Part shown: positions 6,255-12,935 of the stretch, piece by piece
How the letters are laid out: the number at the start of each line of letters is the position of its first letter
Numbering within the stretch: the first letter of the stretch is position 1
From: an uncultured Neisseria sp.
Lineage (GTDB): Bacteria; Pseudomonadota; Gammaproteobacteria; Burkholderiales; Neisseriaceae
DNA length: 14,062 nucleotides
Assembly: GCA_937919795.1 (NCBI GenBank)
Contig: CALFOA010000305.1
Coordinates: forward strand, 1 to 14,062
Direction of reading: 5' to 3'
The notes under the pieces: generated by a model
Told to the model about the DNA's origin: nothing
Database searches by the model: none
The model's input: only the letters and a program-made list of their open reading frames with translations
Made by a program: the position numbers and the translations under genes

Positions 6255-7253
6255 ATGAAATTAGCCACCTTAAAACAAGGACGCGATGGCCGCTTGATCG
6301 TTGTTAGTCGTGATCTGAGCCGCTACGTACAGCCGGAAATCACCACCCTGCAAGCTGCCTTGGATGATTGGGATGCTGCCGAACCTGCCTTGAAAGCGGT
6401 TTATGACGACTTGAACGCCAACCCCGCCAAAGGCGAAGCATTCGACCCCGAGAAATGCCATTCGCCGCTGCCACGCGCCTATCAATGGGCGGACGGATCG
6501 GCCTATTTGAACCACGTTGAATTGGTGCGTAAAGCGCGCAATTCCGAAGTGCCGGAATCGTTTTATGAAGACCCGCTGATGTATCAGGGCGGCTCTGACA
6601 AGTTTATCGGCCCGCGCGATGAAATCTTGGCCAAGCCCGAGTGGGGCATTGATTTTGAAGCCGAAGTGGTGGTGGTTACCGGCGATTTGCAACAAGGTGC
6701 TACGCCTGAAGAAGCCGCCAAAGCCATCCGCTTGATTATGCTGGTGAACGACGTTTCTCTACGCGGTCTGATTCCTGCCGAATTGGCAAAAGGTTTCGGC
6801 TTCTTCCAAAGCAAACCGGCCAGCGCGTTCAGCCCGATTGCGGTGACCCCCGATGAGTTGGGCGATGCTTGGAAAGACAGCAAAGTGCATCTGCCGCTGC
6901 GCGTGAAACTGAACAACAAATTGTTTGGCTTCCCGAATGCCGGTCAAGACATGACCTTCAACTTCGGCCAATTGGTAGCGCATGTGACCAAAACCCGTGA
7001 TGTCGGCGCCGGTGCGATTATCGGTTCGGGTACCGTATCCAACAAACAAGATAATCTGTATGGTTCATCGGTTGAAAACGGTGGTGTAGGTTATTGCTGT
7101 TTGGCAGAAGTCCGTATGTACGAAACCATCGAAAGCGGCAAACCACAAACCCCGTTTATGGATCACGGTGATGTGGTAGAAGTGGAAATGCTGGATAAAG
7201 ACGGCAACAATATCTTCGGGACCATCATCAATAAGGTGAATACGCAGTATTAA
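6255..7253 (+). CDS. fahA: Fumarylacetoacetase (fumarylacetoacetate hydrolase)
   Basis: A 332-residue member of the FAH family, of the shorter bacterial fumarylacetoacetase length. It hydrolyses fumarylacetoacetate to fumarate and acetoacetate. Residues 1-75 form the variable N-terminal part; the catalytic FAH domain runs from about residue 80. Metal-binding acids are seen in GIDFEAEVVVV (Glu135 and Glu137) and LVNDVSLR (Asp166). The lysine-bearing stretch KGFGFFQSKPASAFSP (179-194) and GSGTVSNK further on are typical of the family. AAGGA (6243-6247) lies 7 bases before the start. The final base of its stop codon is the first base of a one-mismatch uptake sequence (7253-7264). Its substrate would be supplied by MaiA encoded 2.2 kb downstream. 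Other FAH-family hydrolases exist, but length and neighbours make this assignment strong. Confidence 0.93.
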   Translation: MKLATLKQGRDGRLIVVSRDLSRYVQPEITTLQAALDDWDAAEPALKAVYDDLNANPAKGEAFDPEKCHSPLPRAYQWADGSAYLNHVELVRKARNSEVPESFYEDPLMYQGGSDKFIGPRDEILAKPEWGIDFEAEVVVVTGDLQQGATPEEAAKAIRLIMLVNDVSLRGLIPAELAKGFGFFQSKPASAFSPIAVTPDELGDAWKDSKVHLPLRVKLNNKLFGFPNAGQDMTFNFGQLVAHVTKTRDVGAGAIIGSGTVSNKQDNLYGSSVENGGVGYCCLAEVRMYETIESGKPQTPFMDHGDVVEVEMLDKDGNNIFGTIINKVNTQY

Positions 7254-7264
7254 GCCTGTCTGAA
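7253..7264 (+). repeat. Variant DNA uptake sequence after fahA
   Basis: AGCCTGTCTGAA differs from the dialect 12-mer only in its first base. It is unpaired, unlike most other copies here, and begins in the fahA stop codon. Confidence 0.65.
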
Positions 7265-7287
7265 ACCGCCCGAACAGGAGCTTTAGC

Positions 7288-7872
7288 ATGAATGCCGAAC
7301 GGCTGGCCTATTTGGCCGAACTGTACACACAATACAGTGACTACGATGCTAGCCAAAGCGACCGTTTGCAGCGTTGGCGCAGCATCGAGCCGGAATCGGC
7401 CGAGCTGCTGGCGCTGCTGGTGTTGGCCAAGCAGGCAAAGAGCTTGTTGGAAATCGGCACTTCGGGCGGTTATTCCACCTTATGGTTGGCTGATGCTGTC
7501 GAGCAAACCGGAGGCAGGCTGACGACTTTGGAAATAGAATCTGCTCGCCGTGATGTGGCTGTGCAACACCTGAAACATACCGGCTTGGCCGATTATGCAG
7601 AGGCTTTATGCACCGATGCGGCGGCGTTTCTAGCAGAAAATCAAGTGCAGTATGACTTGATTCTGCTGGATGCGGAACGGCCTGCTTATGTCGGCTATTG
7701 GCCGCATTTGCGCCGTTGCTTAGCGAAAAGCGGCAGCCTGTTGGTGGTCGATAATGTGTTGTCGCATGCTGCGGAAGTGGCCGAATTTCAAGCGCTGGTG
7801 TCAGCCGATTCAGCATTTCAGAAGACGGTGCTGCCGATTGGTGCCGGTTTGTTATTAGTAGTAAGACGTTAA
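7288..7872 (+). CDS. Class I SAM-dependent O-methyltransferase (COMT-like)
   Basis: A 194-residue protein of the O-methyltransferase family 3 type. The SAM-binding motif is LLEIGTSGGYSTLWLA (53-68), followed by the acidic TLEIE (80-84). LILLDAE (124-130) and LLVVDNVLSH (151-160) supply Asp128, Asp155 and Asn156, the positions that bind the divalent metal in catechol-type O-methyltransferases. The start has AGGAG (7276-7280) 7 bases upstream. It sits within the catabolic run, 34 bases after fahA. Methylation is not part of the known homogentisate pathway, so its role here is unclear. It may modify a hydroxylated aromatic side product or relieve quinol toxicity. I do not recognise a specific gene name. 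The family is clear; the substrate is unknown. Confidence 0.85.
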   Translation: MNAERLAYLAELYTQYSDYDASQSDRLQRWRSIEPESAELLALLVLAKQAKSLLEIGTSGGYSTLWLADAVEQTGGRLTTLEIESARRDVAVQHLKHTGLADYAEALCTDAAAFLAENQVQYDLILLDAERPAYVGYWPHLRRCLAKSGSLLVVDNVLSHAAEVAEFQALVSADSAFQKTVLPIGAGLLLVVRR

Positions 7873-7873
7873 T

Positions 7874-7889
7874 GCCGTTTTCAAACGGC
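7874..7889 (+). other. Short hairpin resembling an AG-type uptake sequence
   Basis: GCCGTTT and AAACGGC pair perfectly with TC between them, directly after the methyltransferase stop. On the minus strand the right side plus one base reads AGGCCGTTTGAA, one mismatch from the AG dialect AGGCCGTCTGAA rather than the TG-wad form used elsewhere in this window. No T tract follows. Confidence 0.45.
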
Positions 7890-7917
7890 CTGGAGTAACT
7901 AAAAAATCTAAATAAAA

Positions 7918-7953
7918 AACCGGTCAATAAACAATAGAAGCAGAACCGGTCAA
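7918..7953. repeat. Direct repeat upstream of the nhaC-type gene
   Basis: AACCGGTCAA occurs at 7918-7927 and 7944-7953, 26 bases apart start to start (about 2.5 helical turns), 24 bases before the transporter start. Each carries the palindrome ACCGGT. It could be a regulator site. No promoter is obvious beside it. Confidence 0.4.
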
Positions 7954-7976
7954 CACCGTTTACAGAGGAGTAAACC

Positions 7977-9371
7977 ATGAAAGAATCATTGATAGGCATC
8001 AGTACGCGTGAAGCAGTGGTCGTTTCGTTATTAATCATAGCCGTGATGGGCGTGACCATGATTGGCTTTGGTTGGGTGCCGCATATTTCGATTACGTTGG
8101 TACTGTGTGGACTGTTGGGTTATGGCAAGTTTAAAGGCCAGAGCTTTATGGCGATGGAAGGGAAAATGGCTGAAGGCGTGATGTCGGGCATTGGCGCCAT
8201 TTATTTGTTTTTCTTTATTGGTCTGCTGGTGTCGGCGCTAATGATGTCGGGCGCGATTCCTACTCTGATGTATTACGGCTTTGATCTGATTTCGCCGCAG
8301 ATGTTTTATCTTTCGGCTTTTATTTTGAGTTCTGTGATTGGCATTGCGCTGGGTAGTGGTTTTACCACCTGTGCTACCGTTGGTGTGGCTTTTTTAGGTA
8401 TGGCAGAAGCTTTTAATGCGAATCCGGCGATTGTTGCCGGTGCGGTGGTATCAGGCGCATTGTTCGGCGACAAAATGTCACCCTTGTCGGATACCACCGC
8501 GATTGCTGCGTCGATTGTGGGCATCGATTTGTTCGACCACATCCGCAACATGATGTTTACCACCATCCCTGCCTGGCTGTTGACGGCATTATTCCTTTGG
8601 ATGCTCACCGGTGATGTGGTACATGCCGATTTGGGAGATGTAGCGGTGATGCAGCAGCAATTGGTGGAAAGCGGTTTGGTGCACGGTTATGCTTTGCTAC
8701 CGTTTGCAGTGCTGGTAGTGTTGGCTTTGCGTAAAATCAATGCGATTTACACCATTATGGCCACCATTCTCACTGCGCTGGTGGTGACCTACACCCACAG
8801 TAGCCCCGGTATTAAAGAATTGGGCGGTTATTTCTTCAGTGGCTACAAACTGACCGAAGGCGTAGACTTGGGCTCGGTAGGGCGCTTGGTCACACGCGGG
8901 GGTATGGAAAGCATGTTCTTCTCGCAAACCATCGTGATTTTGGCGCTGAGCTTGGGCGGTTTGCTGAAAGGTTTGGGTGTGTTGCCGGCTTTGCTCTCAG
9001 GTATTGCCCATCTGCTCACCACCGTTGGCCGCGCCACTTTCACTGCTGCGGCTACCGCCTTCGGCATCAATTTTCTGATTGGAGAGCAATATCTGAGCCT
9101 GCTGTTGACCGGTAATACCTTGCGCCCGGTATATGAGCGCTTGGGTTTGCATCAGCGCAATCTGTCGCGCACCGTTGAGGATGCCGGTACCGTGATTAAC
9201 CCCTTGGTGCCGTGGGGTGTGTACGGCGTGTTCTTGGCCGGTATTCTCGGCGTGCCGGTAGTGGATTATGTTCCTTACGCTTTCTTCTGTTACTTAAGCC
9301 TGATTTTAACGCTGATCTATAGCTTCACCGGCTTCACCATTAGCAGGGCAGATCCCCCTGCAGAATCGTAA
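7977..9371 (+). CDS. NhaC-family Na+/H+ antiporter or related transporter
   Basis: A 464-residue polytopic membrane protein with about 11-12 hydrophobic segments and the marks of the NhaC family. The first is GALFGDKMSPLSDTTAIAAS (about residues 160-179), the conserved discontinuous-helix motif. A related motif nearer the C-terminus is EDAGTVINPLVPWGVYG. NhaC members exchange Na+ and H+, and some exchange organic solutes (for example the malate/lactate antiporter MleN). Being inside an aromatic-degradation operon, it may handle a pathway substrate or product, or balance ions while proton-coupled uptake runs; neither is shown by sequence. GAGGAG (7965-7970) is spaced 6 bases from the ATG. It follows the methyltransferase by 104 bases and precedes maiA by 90 bases, so it may have its own regulation. 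Confidence 0.88.
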   Translation: MKESLIGISTREAVVVSLLIIAVMGVTMIGFGWVPHISITLVLCGLLGYGKFKGQSFMAMEGKMAEGVMSGIGAIYLFFFIGLLVSALMMSGAIPTLMYYGFDLISPQMFYLSAFILSSVIGIALGSGFTTCATVGVAFLGMAEAFNANPAIVAGAVVSGALFGDKMSPLSDTTAIAASIVGIDLFDHIRNMMFTTIPAWLLTALFLWMLTGDVVHADLGDVAVMQQQLVESGLVHGYALLPFAVLVVLALRKINAIYTIMATILTALVVTYTHSSPGIKELGGYFFSGYKLTEGVDLGSVGRLVTRGGMESMFFSQTIVILALSLGGLLKGLGVLPALLSGIAHLLTTVGRATFTAAATAFGINFLIGEQYLSLLLTGNTLRPVYERLGLHQRNLSRTVEDAGTVINPLVPWGVYGVFLAGILGVPVVDYVPYAFFCYLSLILTLIYSFTGFTISRADPPAES

Positions 9372-9461
9372 AATTTACTCAGTGTGGCGCCAGTTGAAAC
9401 TGAACGGCCGCCATATGAATGCCTAACATTGCTACAGTTTTTGATGTGAACGGATATCGTC

Positions 9462-10103
9462 ATGAAACTCTATTCCTATTACCGCAGTTCCGCCGCTTAC
9501 CGCGTGCGCATTGCGCTCAACCTGAAACAACTGCCGTATGAAACGGTGGGCGTGCATCTGCTAAAAAACGGCGGCGAGCAGAAACAACCCGCATACAGCG
9601 CGAAAAATCCGCAAAAATTGGTGCCTGCGCTGGAAGATAACGGGCAGGTGTTTACCCAATCTCTCGCCATCATCGAATATCTCGACGAAGCCTATCCCGC
9701 CCAGCCGCTGTTGCCCGCTGCCGCTACCGAGCGCGCCCGAGTACGCGCGATGGCGCAACTGATTGCCTGCGACATCCACCCGCTCAATAACTTGCGCGTG
9801 TTGGGTTATTTGCAAAAACAATTGGGCGCAGACGAAACCGCCAAAACCGAGTGGTACCGCCATTGGATACAGGAAGGCTTTACCGCCTTGGAAACCCTGC
9901 TGCAATCCGAGCAGACCGGCCGTTTCTGCCACGGCGACACACCCACGCTGGCCGATTGCTGCTTGGTGCCGCAGGTGTATAACGCCCGCCGTTTTCAGGT
10001 GGATTTAAACCCGTATCCCACCATCGTGCGCATTGTTGCCGAATGCGAAGCCTTGCCCGCTTTCCAAACCGCCGCGCCGGAAAATCAACCGGATGCGGAA
10101 TAA
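9462..10103 (+). CDS. maiA: Maleylacetoacetate isomerase (zeta-class glutathione transferase)
   Basis: A 213-residue zeta-class GST that isomerises maleylacetoacetate to fumarylacetoacetate using glutathione. The thioredoxin-like N-terminal domain (1-80) opens with LYSYYRSSAAYRVRIAL, which carries the SS-x-x-YRVRIAL glutathione-site motif of bacterial MaiA, and has QSLAIIEYLDE (about 66-76) for binding the glutathione gamma-glutamyl part. The helical C-terminal domain contains DIHPLNN, GDTPTLADCCLVPQVYNARRF and NPYPTI, all usual for the class. The ribosome-binding site is weak (ACGGA at 9450-9454, 7 bases before ATG). The presence of this enzyme and FahA implies that the ring-cleavage product is maleylacetoacetate, so a homogentisate dioxygenase activity must exist in the cell. 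A maleylpyruvate isomerase role (gentisate route) is the main alternative, made unlikely by hpd and fahA. Confidence 0.93.
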   Translation: MKLYSYYRSSAAYRVRIALNLKQLPYETVGVHLLKNGGEQKQPAYSAKNPQKLVPALEDNGQVFTQSLAIIEYLDEAYPAQPLLPAAATERARVRAMAQLIACDIHPLNNLRVLGYLQKQLGADETAKTEWYRHWIQEGFTALETLLQSEQTGRFCHGDTPTLADCCLVPQVYNARRFQVDLNPYPTIVRIVAECEALPAFQTAAPENQPDAE

Positions 10104-10112
10104 TATAAGAAT

Positions 10113-10139
10113 GCCTGTCTGAAAAGTTTTCAGACAGGC
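10113..10139 (+). other. DUS hairpin between maiA and scoA
   Basis: Thirteen-base arms (10113-10125 and 10127-10139) around a single central G form a strong hairpin from an exact forward uptake sequence (10112-10123) and a one-mismatch reverse copy (10129-10140). CTTT and then the scoA ribosome-binding site follow at once. It could reduce readthrough or stabilise mRNA ends. Confidence 0.7.
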
Positions 10140-10154
10140 CTTTAAGGAGAAATC

Positions 10155-10853
10155 ATGAACAAACTCTATCCCAACGCCACTGCCGCTTTAGAAGGCGTGG
10201 TGGCCAGCGGCCAAACCATTGCTGTTGGCGGTTTCGGCCTGTGCGGCATTCCCGAAGCCTTAATTGCCGCCCTGCGCGACAGCGGTGTCAACGGTTTAAC
10301 CTGCATCAGCAACAACGCCGGTGTGGATGGCTTCGGCCTAGGTCTGTTGCTGGAAACTCGTCAAATTAAAAAAATGATTGCCTCGTATGTGGGTGAAAAC
10401 AAAGAATTTGAGCGACAGTTTTTGTCGGGCGAATTGGAAGTAGAGCTTACCCCGCAAGGCACGCTGGCGGAAAAACTGCGTGCCGGTGGTGCCGGTATTC
10501 CCGCGTTTTTCACTAAAACCGGGGTCGGTACCCAAGTAGCGGAAGGCAAAGAAATCCGCGAGTTTGACGGCGAAGAGTATGTGATGGAACGCTCGCTCAC
10601 CGCCGATGTGGCCTTGGTCAAAGCTTGGAAAGCCGATAAATCAGGCAACCTCGTGTTCCGCAAAACTGCCCGAAACTTCAACTCCGATGCCGCCACCGCC
10701 GGCCGCATCACCGTGGTAGAAGTGGAAGAGTTGGTGGAAACCGGCACGCTCGATCCCGACCACATTCACTTGCCCGGCATTTATGTGCATCGCATTGTGG
10801 TGAATGCCACCCCCGAAAAACGCATCGAACAACGCACTGTAAGAGAGGCATAA
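10155..10853 (+). CDS. scoA: 3-oxoacid CoA-transferase, subunit A
   Basis: A 232-residue alpha subunit of a two-subunit succinyl-CoA:3-ketoacid CoA-transferase. The CoA-transferase signature [11 protein letters not shown] is at residues 24-34, and the glycine-rich [10 protein letters not shown] at 111-120 is typical of the subunit. Together with ScoB it moves CoA from succinyl-CoA to acetoacetate, giving acetoacetyl-CoA for the thiolase encoded at the other end of the insert. AAGGAG (10144-10149) is 5 bases before the start. The ScoB start codon comes one base after its stop, so the subunits are translationally linked. An AtoDA-type (acetyl-CoA dependent) or PcaIJ-type specificity cannot be fully excluded, but subunit sizes and pathway context favour Sco. 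Confidence 0.92.
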   Translation: MNKLYPNATAALEGVVASGQTIAVGGFGLCGIPEALIAALRDSGVNGLTCISNNAGVDGFGLGLLLETRQIKKMIASYVGENKEFERQFLSGELEVELTPQGTLAEKLRAGGAGIPAFFTKTGVGTQVAEGKEIREFDGEEYVMERSLTADVALVKAWKADKSGNLVFRKTARNFNSDAATAGRITVVEVEELVETGTLDPDHIHLPGIYVHRIVVNATPEKRIEQRTVREA

Positions 10854-10854
10854 C

Positions 10855-11493
10855 ATGGCTTGGACACGTGAACAAATGGCGCAACGCGCCGCACAAGAAT
10901 TGCAAGACGGCTTTTATGTGAATTTGGGTATCGGCCTGCCTACGCTGGTGGCCAACTACATCCCCGATGGTGTCAACGTGATGCTGCAGTCCGAAAATGG
11001 CTTGCTCGGCATCGGCGCGTTTCCCACCGAAGCCGAAATCGACGCCGATTTGATTAACGCCGGCAAACAAACCGTTACCGCCTTGCCCGGCGCCAGCTTT
11101 TTCTCCAGCTCACAATCATTTGCCATGATTCGCGGCGGCAAAGTCAATTTGGCGATTTTGGGTGCGATGGAAGTATCGGAGCAGGGCGATCTGGCCAACT
11201 GGATGATTCCCGGCAAAATGGTCAAAGGCATGGGCGGTGCAATGGATTTGGTGGCCGGCGTACAGCGGGTGATTGTGCTGATGGAGCACACTGCCAAAGG
11301 CGGCGCGTTTAAAATCAAATCGCAATGTGATCTGCCGCTTACCGGCAAAAAAGTGGTTCACCGCATCATCACCGATTTGGGCGTGCTGGATGTGACTTCC
11401 GACGGCCTGAAATTGGTTGAACTGGCCGACGGTGTGAGCTTTGATGAATTGCAAGCCGCTACCGGCGTGAAGGTGCAGCAGACTCCTGTCTGA
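10855..11493 (+). CDS. scoB: 3-oxoacid CoA-transferase, subunit B
   Basis: A 212-residue beta subunit containing the catalytic glutamate Glu47 in [11 protein letters not shown], the glutamate that forms the CoA thioester intermediate. The GxGLPT element (NLGIGLPT, about 23-30) is also present. Length and motifs fit the bacterial ScoB family. It is the last catabolic gene before the ribosomal cluster resumes. The TGA stop (11491-11493) lies inside a degenerate uptake sequence at 11483-11494 (10 of 12 bases). One base separates it from scoA. With ScoA it activates acetoacetate released by FahA. Confidence 0.93.
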   Translation: MAWTREQMAQRAAQELQDGFYVNLGIGLPTLVANYIPDGVNVMLQSENGLLGIGAFPTEAEIDADLINAGKQTVTALPGASFFSSSQSFAMIRGGKVNLAILGAMEVSEQGDLANWMIPGKMVKGMGGAMDLVAGVQRVIVLMEHTAKGGAFKIKSQCDLPLTGKKVVHRIITDLGVLDVTSDGLKLVELADGVSFDELQAATGVKVQQTPV

Positions 11494-11494
11494 A
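11483..11494 (+). repeat. Degenerate DNA uptake sequence overlapping the scoB stop
   Basis: CTCCTGTCTGAA matches the 12-mer at 10 positions, with both differences at its 5' end, the least conserved part. It is the rightmost DUS-like sequence of the insert. Confidence 0.4.
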
Positions 11495-11551
11495 ACGCTA
11501 TCGCTATTGTTGCGAATAAAACAGATTAATCTTTATAAAACAAAGTAGTTC

Positions 11552-11581
11552 TTGAATTGCTATCCTTTTTTGTGCTATAGT
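11552..11581 (+). promoter_or_regulatory. Predicted promoter of rplC-rplD-rplW-rplB
   Basis: TTGAAT (11552-11557, 4 of 6 bases of the -35 consensus) is followed after 18 bases by TATAGT (11576-11581, 5 of 6), which is preceded by TGC to make an extended -10. Transcription should start near 11588, giving a leader of about 83 bases to the rplC ATG. This is the best sigma-70 type promoter in the window. It would free the downstream ribosomal genes from rpsJ transcription. Confidence 0.75.
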
Positions 11582-11584
11582 GGC

Positions 11585-11616
11585 GTGCTTGGCAAATCTG
11601 CCAAGTACATTTTTTT
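11585..11616 (+). terminator. Terminator-like hairpin at the rplC transcription start
   Basis: Arms at 11585-11594 and 11599-11608 form a 10-bp stem (one G-U pair; 7 bp perfect at 11588-11594 with 11599-11605) and a 4-base loop, followed by seven T (11610-11616). For transcripts reading through from scoB it would act as an intrinsic terminator. For transcripts from the promoter just upstream it would lie at the extreme 5' end. Confidence 0.65.
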
Positions 11617-11625
11617 GTCTAAAAT

Positions 11626-11647
11626 GGTCGGTCAATCGTAACCGACC
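11626..11647 (+). promoter_or_regulatory. Second hairpin in the rplC leader
   Basis: GGTCGGT (11626-11632) and ACCGACC (11641-11647) pair perfectly around an 8-base loop. It is followed after 10 bases by the rplC ribosome-binding site AAGGA (11658-11662). It may be a target for ribosomal-protein feedback such as L4, by analogy with the E. coli S10 leader; this is inference only. Confidence 0.4.
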
Positions 11648-11670
11648 CCTTTGCTAAAAGGAAAATAATC

Positions 11671-12315
11671 ATGACTTTAGGTCTGGTTGGACGCAAAGTA
11701 GGCATGACTCGTGTGTTTACCGATCAGGGTGTATCTATCCCGGTAACCGTATTGGAAATGCCCGCTAACCGCGTCACTCAAGTGAAATCCGAAGATACTG
11801 ACGGCTACACTGCCGTACAAGTTACCTTCGGTCAGAAAAAAGCGAATCGTGTCAATAAAACCGAAGCCGGTCACTTTGCAAAAGCAGGTGTAGAAGCCGG
11901 TCGCGGTTTGGTTGAGTTTGCTTTGACTGCTGAAAAATTGGGCGAGCTGAAAGCTGGCGACGAAATCTCTGTAGCCATCTTCGAAGCCGGTCAATTGGTT
12001 GACGTAACCGGCACCTCTAAAGGTAAAGGTTTCTCAGGCACCATTAAACGCCATAACTTTGATTCACAACGTACCTCCCATGGTAACTCACGTTCGCACC
12101 GCGTACCGGGCTCTATCGGTATGGCACAAGATCCGGGTCGTGTATTTCCGGGGCAGCGCATGGCCGGTCAATACGGTAACACCAAGTCTACCGTGCAAAA
12201 TCTGGAAATCGTGCGTGTGGATGTAGAACGCAATCTGTTGCTGGTTAAAGGCGCCGTTCCTGGTGCAGTTAACAGCGATGTTATCGTGCGTCCCGCAGTG
12301 AAAGTAGGTGCGTAA
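11671..12315 (+). CDS. rplC: 50S ribosomal protein L3
   Basis: A 214-residue protein matching L3 along its length: it opens [16 protein letters not shown], carries the central loop [13 protein letters not shown], and has [20 protein letters not shown] in the extension that reaches the peptidyl-transferase centre. L3 is a primary assembly protein of the large subunit. It starts 8 bases after AAGGA (11658-11662). It normally follows rpsJ within about a hundred bases; here it is separated by the catabolic insert and has its own promoter. Its TAA stop shares a base with the rplD start (TAATG), indicating translational coupling. Confidence 0.98.
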   Translation: MTLGLVGRKVGMTRVFTDQGVSIPVTVLEMPANRVTQVKSEDTDGYTAVQVTFGQKKANRVNKTEAGHFAKAGVEAGRGLVEFALTAEKLGELKAGDEISVAIFEAGQLVDVTGTSKGKGFSGTIKRHNFDSQRTSHGNSRSHRVPGSIGMAQDPGRVFPGQRMAGQYGNTKSTVQNLEIVRVDVERNLLLVKGAVPGAVNSDVIVRPAVKVGA

Positions 12316-12935
12316 TGGAATTAAAAGTAATCAACGCCCAAGGCCAAGTTTCAGGTAGCGTTCAAGCTTCTGATGCTTTGTTTGCCCGTGAATACAACGA
12401 AGCGCTGGTACACCAGTTGGTAACCGCGTTTTTGGCTAACGCCCGTTCTGGTAACCGTGCCCAATTGACTCGTGCTGAAGTAAAGCACTCCACCAAAAAA
12501 CCGTGGCGTCAAAAAGGTACTGGTCGTGCCCGTTCTGGTATGACTTCTTCTCCGCTGTGGCGTAGTGGTGGTCGCGCGTTTCCGAACAAACCCGATGAAA
12601 ACTTCACCCAAAAAGTAAACCGCAAAATGTACCGTGCCGGTATGGCTGCGATTTTGTCACAACTGGTGCGCGACGAGCGTCTGTTTGTGGTGGAAGAGTT
12701 GTCTGTTGCAACGCCGAAAACCAAAGCGTTTGCAGAGCAAGTGAAAACCATGGGTTTGGAGCAAGTATTGTTTGTGACCAAGCAATTGGACGAAAACGTA
12801 TATTTGTCTTCGCGCAATCTGCCGAACGTACTGGTTTTGGAAGCTCAGCAAATTGATCCTTACAGCCTGCTGCGCTACAAAAAAGTAGTGATCACTAAAG
12901 AGGCGGTTGCACAATTAGAGGAGCAATGGGTATGA
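12315..12935 (+). CDS. rplD: 50S ribosomal protein L4
   Basis: A 206-residue L4, with the family's conserved loop [20 protein letters not shown] (residues 61-80) that lines the peptide exit tunnel. In gamma-proteobacteria L4 also represses its own operon through the S10 leader upstream of rpsJ. Here that location is uncoupled from rplD, so any such feedback would have to act on the new rplC leader. The ATG overlaps the rplC stop by one base. A modest AGGT (12306-12309) lies inside the end of rplC. Confidence 0.98.
   Translation: MELKVINAQGQVSGSVQASDALFAREYNEALVHQLVTAFLANARSGNRAQLTRAEVKHSTKKPWRQKGTGRARSGMTSSPLWRSGGRAFPNKPDENFTQKVNRKMYRAGMAAILSQLVRDERLFVVEELSVATPKTKAFAEQVKTMGLEQVLFVTKQLDENVYLSSRNLPNVLVLEAQQIDPYSLLRYKKVVITKEAVAQLEEQWV

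Larger units (their letters stand above)
422..11551. other. Catabolic gene insert between rpsJ and rplC
   Basis: About 11 kb lies between the rpsJ terminator and the rplC promoter. It holds eleven genes for aromatic (4-hydroxyphenylpyruvate/homogentisate) and acetoacetate breakdown. All clear DUS copies of the window fall inside it. The ends are approximate: there is no target-site duplication, integrase or transposase that would fix them. Confidence 0.8.

Noticed and set aside
7349..8059. Minus-strand 236-aa frame spanning the methyltransferase-nhaC gap
   Set aside because: It overlaps two good plus-strand genes and has low-complexity, unrecognisable content.
9462..10103. Maleylpyruvate isomerase (gentisate pathway) for the GST-like gene
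   Set aside because: hpd, fahA and ScoAB in the same cluster fit the homogentisate route better, and no gentisate dioxygenase is seen.
422..11551. Genomic island or transposon with its own mobility genes
   Set aside because: No transposase, integrase, terminal repeat, tRNA target or target duplication can be seen. Transformation by DUS is a sufficient explanation.
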